Source of the DNA: Frankiaceae bacterium
Lineage (GTDB): Bacteria; Actinomycetota; Actinomycetes; BP-191
Length of the DNA: 64,000 bases
NCBI GenBank assembly: GCA_035556555.1
Contig: DATMES010000002.1
Location: forward strand, 124,001-188,000
Reading direction: 5' to 3'
Shown here: positions 62,033 to 64,000 of the stretch, piece after piece
Numbering within the stretch: position 1 is the stretch's first letter
Layout of the letters: each line of letters begins with the position of its first letter
Made by a program: the position numbers and the translations under genes
The notes under the pieces: model-generated
Seen by the model: only the letters and a program-made list of their open reading frames with translations
Told to the model about the DNA's origin: nothing
The model's database searches: none

Positions 62033-62902
62033 ATGCCGATCACCAAGGCCGTCATCCCTGCCGCCGGTCTCGGCACGCGGTTCCTCCCCGCGACGAAGGC
62101 GTCGCCCAAGGAGATGCTCCCCGTCGTCGACAAGCCCGCGATCCAGTACGTCGTCGAGGAGGCCGTCCGCGCCGGTCTGACCGACGTGCTCATGGTCACC
62201 GGCCGCGGCAAGCGCACCCTTGAGGACCACTTCGACCGGGTGTGGGAGCTCGAGTCGGCGCTGGAGGCGAAGGGCGACGACACCCGCCTCGCGATGGTCC
62301 GCGAGTCGGCCGACCTCGCCGACGTCCACTACATCAGGCAGGGGCAGCCGCTCGGCCTCGGGCACGCCGTCCTGCAGGCCGCCGCGCACGTCGGCGACCA
62401 GCCGTTCGCCGTCCTCCTCGGCGACGACCTCATCGACGACCGCGACCCGCTGCTGGAGACGATGATCGCGGTGCAGCAGGAGCGCGGCGGCAGCGTCGTC
62501 GCGTTGATGGAGGTGCCGGAGAGCCAGATCTCGATGTACGGCTGCGCCAGCGTCGGCAGCCGCGACACCGACGTCGTCGAGGTGACCGCCATGGTCGAGA
62601 AGCCCGATCCCGCCGACGCGCCGAGCAACCTCGCGGTCATCGGCCGGTACGTGCTCTCTCCCAGCGTGTTCGGGGTCCTGCGCGAGACGAAGCCGGGGCG
62701 CGGCAACGAGATCCAGCTCACCGACGCGCTCGCCACGCTCATCGCGTCGGAGCCCATGCACGGCGTCGTCTTCCGGGGCCGCCGGTACGACACCGGCGAC
62801 CGTTCCGACTACCTCAAGGCAGTCGTACGACTCGCGGTCGATCGGCCCGACATCGGGCCGGACTTCCTGGAGTGGCTGCGGAAGTTCGTGAGCGAGACGT
62901 GA
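62033..62902 (+). CDS. galU: UTP-glucose-1-phosphate uridylyltransferase
   Basis: The 289-residue enzyme has KAVIPAAGLGTRFLPATKASPKEMLPVVDKPAIQYVVEEA, LGDDLIDD, MVEKPDP and TGDRSDYLKAVV, the GalU signature. It makes UDP-glucose for cell-wall glycans and other pathways. It is GTGA-coupled to moeA, a frequent actinobacterial arrangement. The promoter appears leaderless. Confidence 0.95.
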   Translation: MPITKAVIPAAGLGTRFLPATKASPKEMLPVVDKPAIQYVVEEAVRAGLTDVLMVTGRGKRTLEDHFDRVWELESALEAKGDDTRLAMVRESADLADVHYIRQGQPLGLGHAVLQAAAHVGDQPFAVLLGDDLIDDRDPLLETMIAVQQERGGSVVALMEVPESQISMYGCASVGSRDTDVVEVTAMVEKPDPADAPSNLAVIGRYVLSPSVFGVLRETKPGRGNEIQLTDALATLIASEPMHGVVFRGRRYDTGDRSDYLKAVVRLAVDRPDIGPDFLEWLRKFVSET

Positions 62903-64000
62903 AGTCCGTCGACGCGCACCTGCAGCAGATCCTCGCCGCGATCGGCCCGCTGACCGAGCTGGAGCTGCGGCTGCTCGACGCGCACGGCTGCGTGCTCTCC
63001 GAGGACGTCGTCGCCGACCGCGGCGTGCCGGCGTACGACACCGCCACCTGCGACGGCTACGCCGTCCGCTCGCCCGATGTTCCAGGCCCCGTGACGCTGC
63101 ACGTCGCGGGCGACGTCGCGCGCGGCCAGGCCGCGAACTTCGTCGTCCAGCCCGGCCTCTGCGTCCGCGTCGTCGCGGGCGCGGTGCTGCCGTCCGGCGC
63201 TGACGCCGTCGTCCCCGTCGGCTGGACCGACGGCGGGCTCGCGCAGGTCGCGATCTCGCGCGCCGCCGTGCCGGGGGCGTACATCCGGCGCGCCGGTGAC
63301 GACGTCGCCGCGGGCGCGACGGTGCTGGCGCGCAACAGCCTCATCGGTGCCGCGCAGGTCGGCCTGCTCGTCGCGATCGGCCGCCGCAACGTCCTCGTCC
63401 GCCCGAAGCCGCGCGTCGTCGTCATCTCCGTCGGCGCCGACCTCGCCGACGCCGGCGAGTCGCTCGGCCCGGGCCAGCAGGCCGACGCCGCCGGCTACGC
63501 CGTCTCGGCCGCCGTCCGCGAGGCCGGCGCGATCGCGTTCCAGGGCGGCATCGTCGGCGAGGACGACCCGAAGACGTTCTCCAACGTCGTCGAGGACCAC
63601 CTCATCCAGGCCGACGCCGTCGTCGTCACGGGCGGGCTGCGCGACGGGCCGTACGACGTCGTCCGCGACGTCCTCTCGCGGCTCGGGACGATGACGTACG
63701 ACGAAGTGGCGATGGAGCCGGGCCGGGCGCAGGCGTTCGGGATCATCGGGGTCGAGCGGACACCGGTGTTCGTCATCCCCGGCGATCCCGTGGGCGCGCT
63801 GGTGTCGTTCGAGGTGTTCGTGCGCCCCGCGCTGCGGCGGATGCTCGGCGCGGAGACGCTGGGGCGGCCGCACGTGAGCGCGATGACGACGACGGCGTTC
63901 GCGTCGCCGGCGGGGCGGCGGCAGTTCGTGCGGGTCAAGGTGGAGCGTTCCGCCGACCGGTGGGTCGTCACGCCGACCGGCGGCCCCAACGCCGACCTGC
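62899..64000 (+). CDS. moeA: Molybdopterin molybdenumtransferase MoeA, 3' truncated
   Basis: The frame runs off the right edge; 367 residues are visible from GTG 62899. Signatures are PAYDTATCDGYAVRS, RVVAGAVLPSGADAVVPV, IRRAGDDVAAGATVL, VVTGGLRDGPYDVV and IPGDPVGALVSFEVFVRPALRRM. MoeA inserts molybdate into adenylated molybdopterin. The normally conserved PGNP is PGDP here. Coupling with galU fits known actinobacterial order; rimJ would be expected next. Confidence 0.93.
   Translation, partial: MKSVDAHLQQILAAIGPLTELELRLLDAHGCVLSEDVVADRGVPAYDTATCDGYAVRSPDVPGPVTLHVAGDVARGQAANFVVQPGLCVRVVAGAVLPSGADAVVPVGWTDGGLAQVAISRAAVPGAYIRRAGDDVAAGATVLARNSLIGAAQVGLLVAIGRRNVLVRPKPRVVVISVGADLADAGESLGPGQQADAAGYAVSAAVREAGAIAFQGGIVGEDDPKTFSNVVEDHLIQADAVVVTGGLRDGPYDVVRDVLSRLGTMTYDEVAMEPGRAQAFGIIGVERTPVFVIPGDPVGALVSFEVFVRPALRRMLGAETLGRPHVSAMTTTAFASPAGRRQFVRVKVERSADRWVVTPTGGPNADL

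Overview
The window is a gene-dense piece of a chromosome from a high-GC Gram-positive actinobacterium. The support is strongly GC-biased third codon positions, frequent GTG (and some TTG) starts, many 4-base GTGA/ATGA stop-start overlaps, many probable leaderless promoters, and family content such as DUF3027, DUF2530, DUF2771, DUF222-HNH, DUF3105, futalosine-route menaquinone genes and UdgX. No phage, insertion sequence, rRNA operon or CRISPR array was recognised. The genus cannot be named from sequence alone.

Left part (1-14.4 kb): the 3' end of groL with a hairpin terminator; two near-identical palindromes enclosing a tiny secreted-protein gene; a scramblase-like gene followed by a tightly coupled HAD phosphatase - LarE - NIL operon; a DUF3352 membrane protein and a cold-shock protein on divergent promoters; then a reverse-strand run of MFS transporter, DUF2771 lipoprotein, J-domain protein, futalosine hydrolase (mqnB) and mqnD for menaquinone synthesis. 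Divergent from this run is a translationally coupled pair, DUF3027 and a sacsin/Hsp90-type ATPase.

Middle part (14.5-36.5 kb): a large secreted subtilase, a soluble GAF histidine kinase, a purine permease, a MarR-MFS efflux unit with its own operator, a VanW cell-wall protein, thpR, serC, a citrate synthase, pdxH, a second DHA-type MFS, a hotdog protein, a DUF222-HNH gene, UdgX uracil-DNA glycosylase, DUF72 and an FAD oxidoreductase.

Accessory-looking part (36.5-49 kb): a polysaccharide-type flippase divergent from a three-gene operon (kinase-like, ATP-grasp, nucleotidyltransferase/thymidylate-kinase fusion); a DUF1508 protein; a secreted beta-propeller; a cupin plus R2K-type ATP-grasp pair; a frameshifted membrane gene and an orphan gene of lower GC next to tRNA-Arg(CCT); a secreted L,D-transpeptidase; a CBS-pair protein; two micro-ORFs; and mscL with a zinc-ribbon tail.

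Right part (49-64 kb): tandem proteinase K-like proteases, tldD-tldE, an FAD-linked oxidase, a SAF-domain membrane protein, methylthioadenosine phosphorylase, FmdB, a VOC protein, 5-formyl-THF cyclo-ligase, a membrane diguanylate cyclase, galU and the 5' part of moeA. From mscL to moeA this resembles a recurring actinobacterial gene order, interrupted here by the proteases with tldDE and the FAD-linked oxidase, and by the diguanylate cyclase.

The best leads for undescribed biology are the DUF3027-sacsin ATPase pair, the LarE-NIL-HAD operon without visible larB/larC, the glycan-like mini-cluster without glycosyltransferases, the island by tRNA-Arg, and the palindromic elements around 1.4-4.8 kb.
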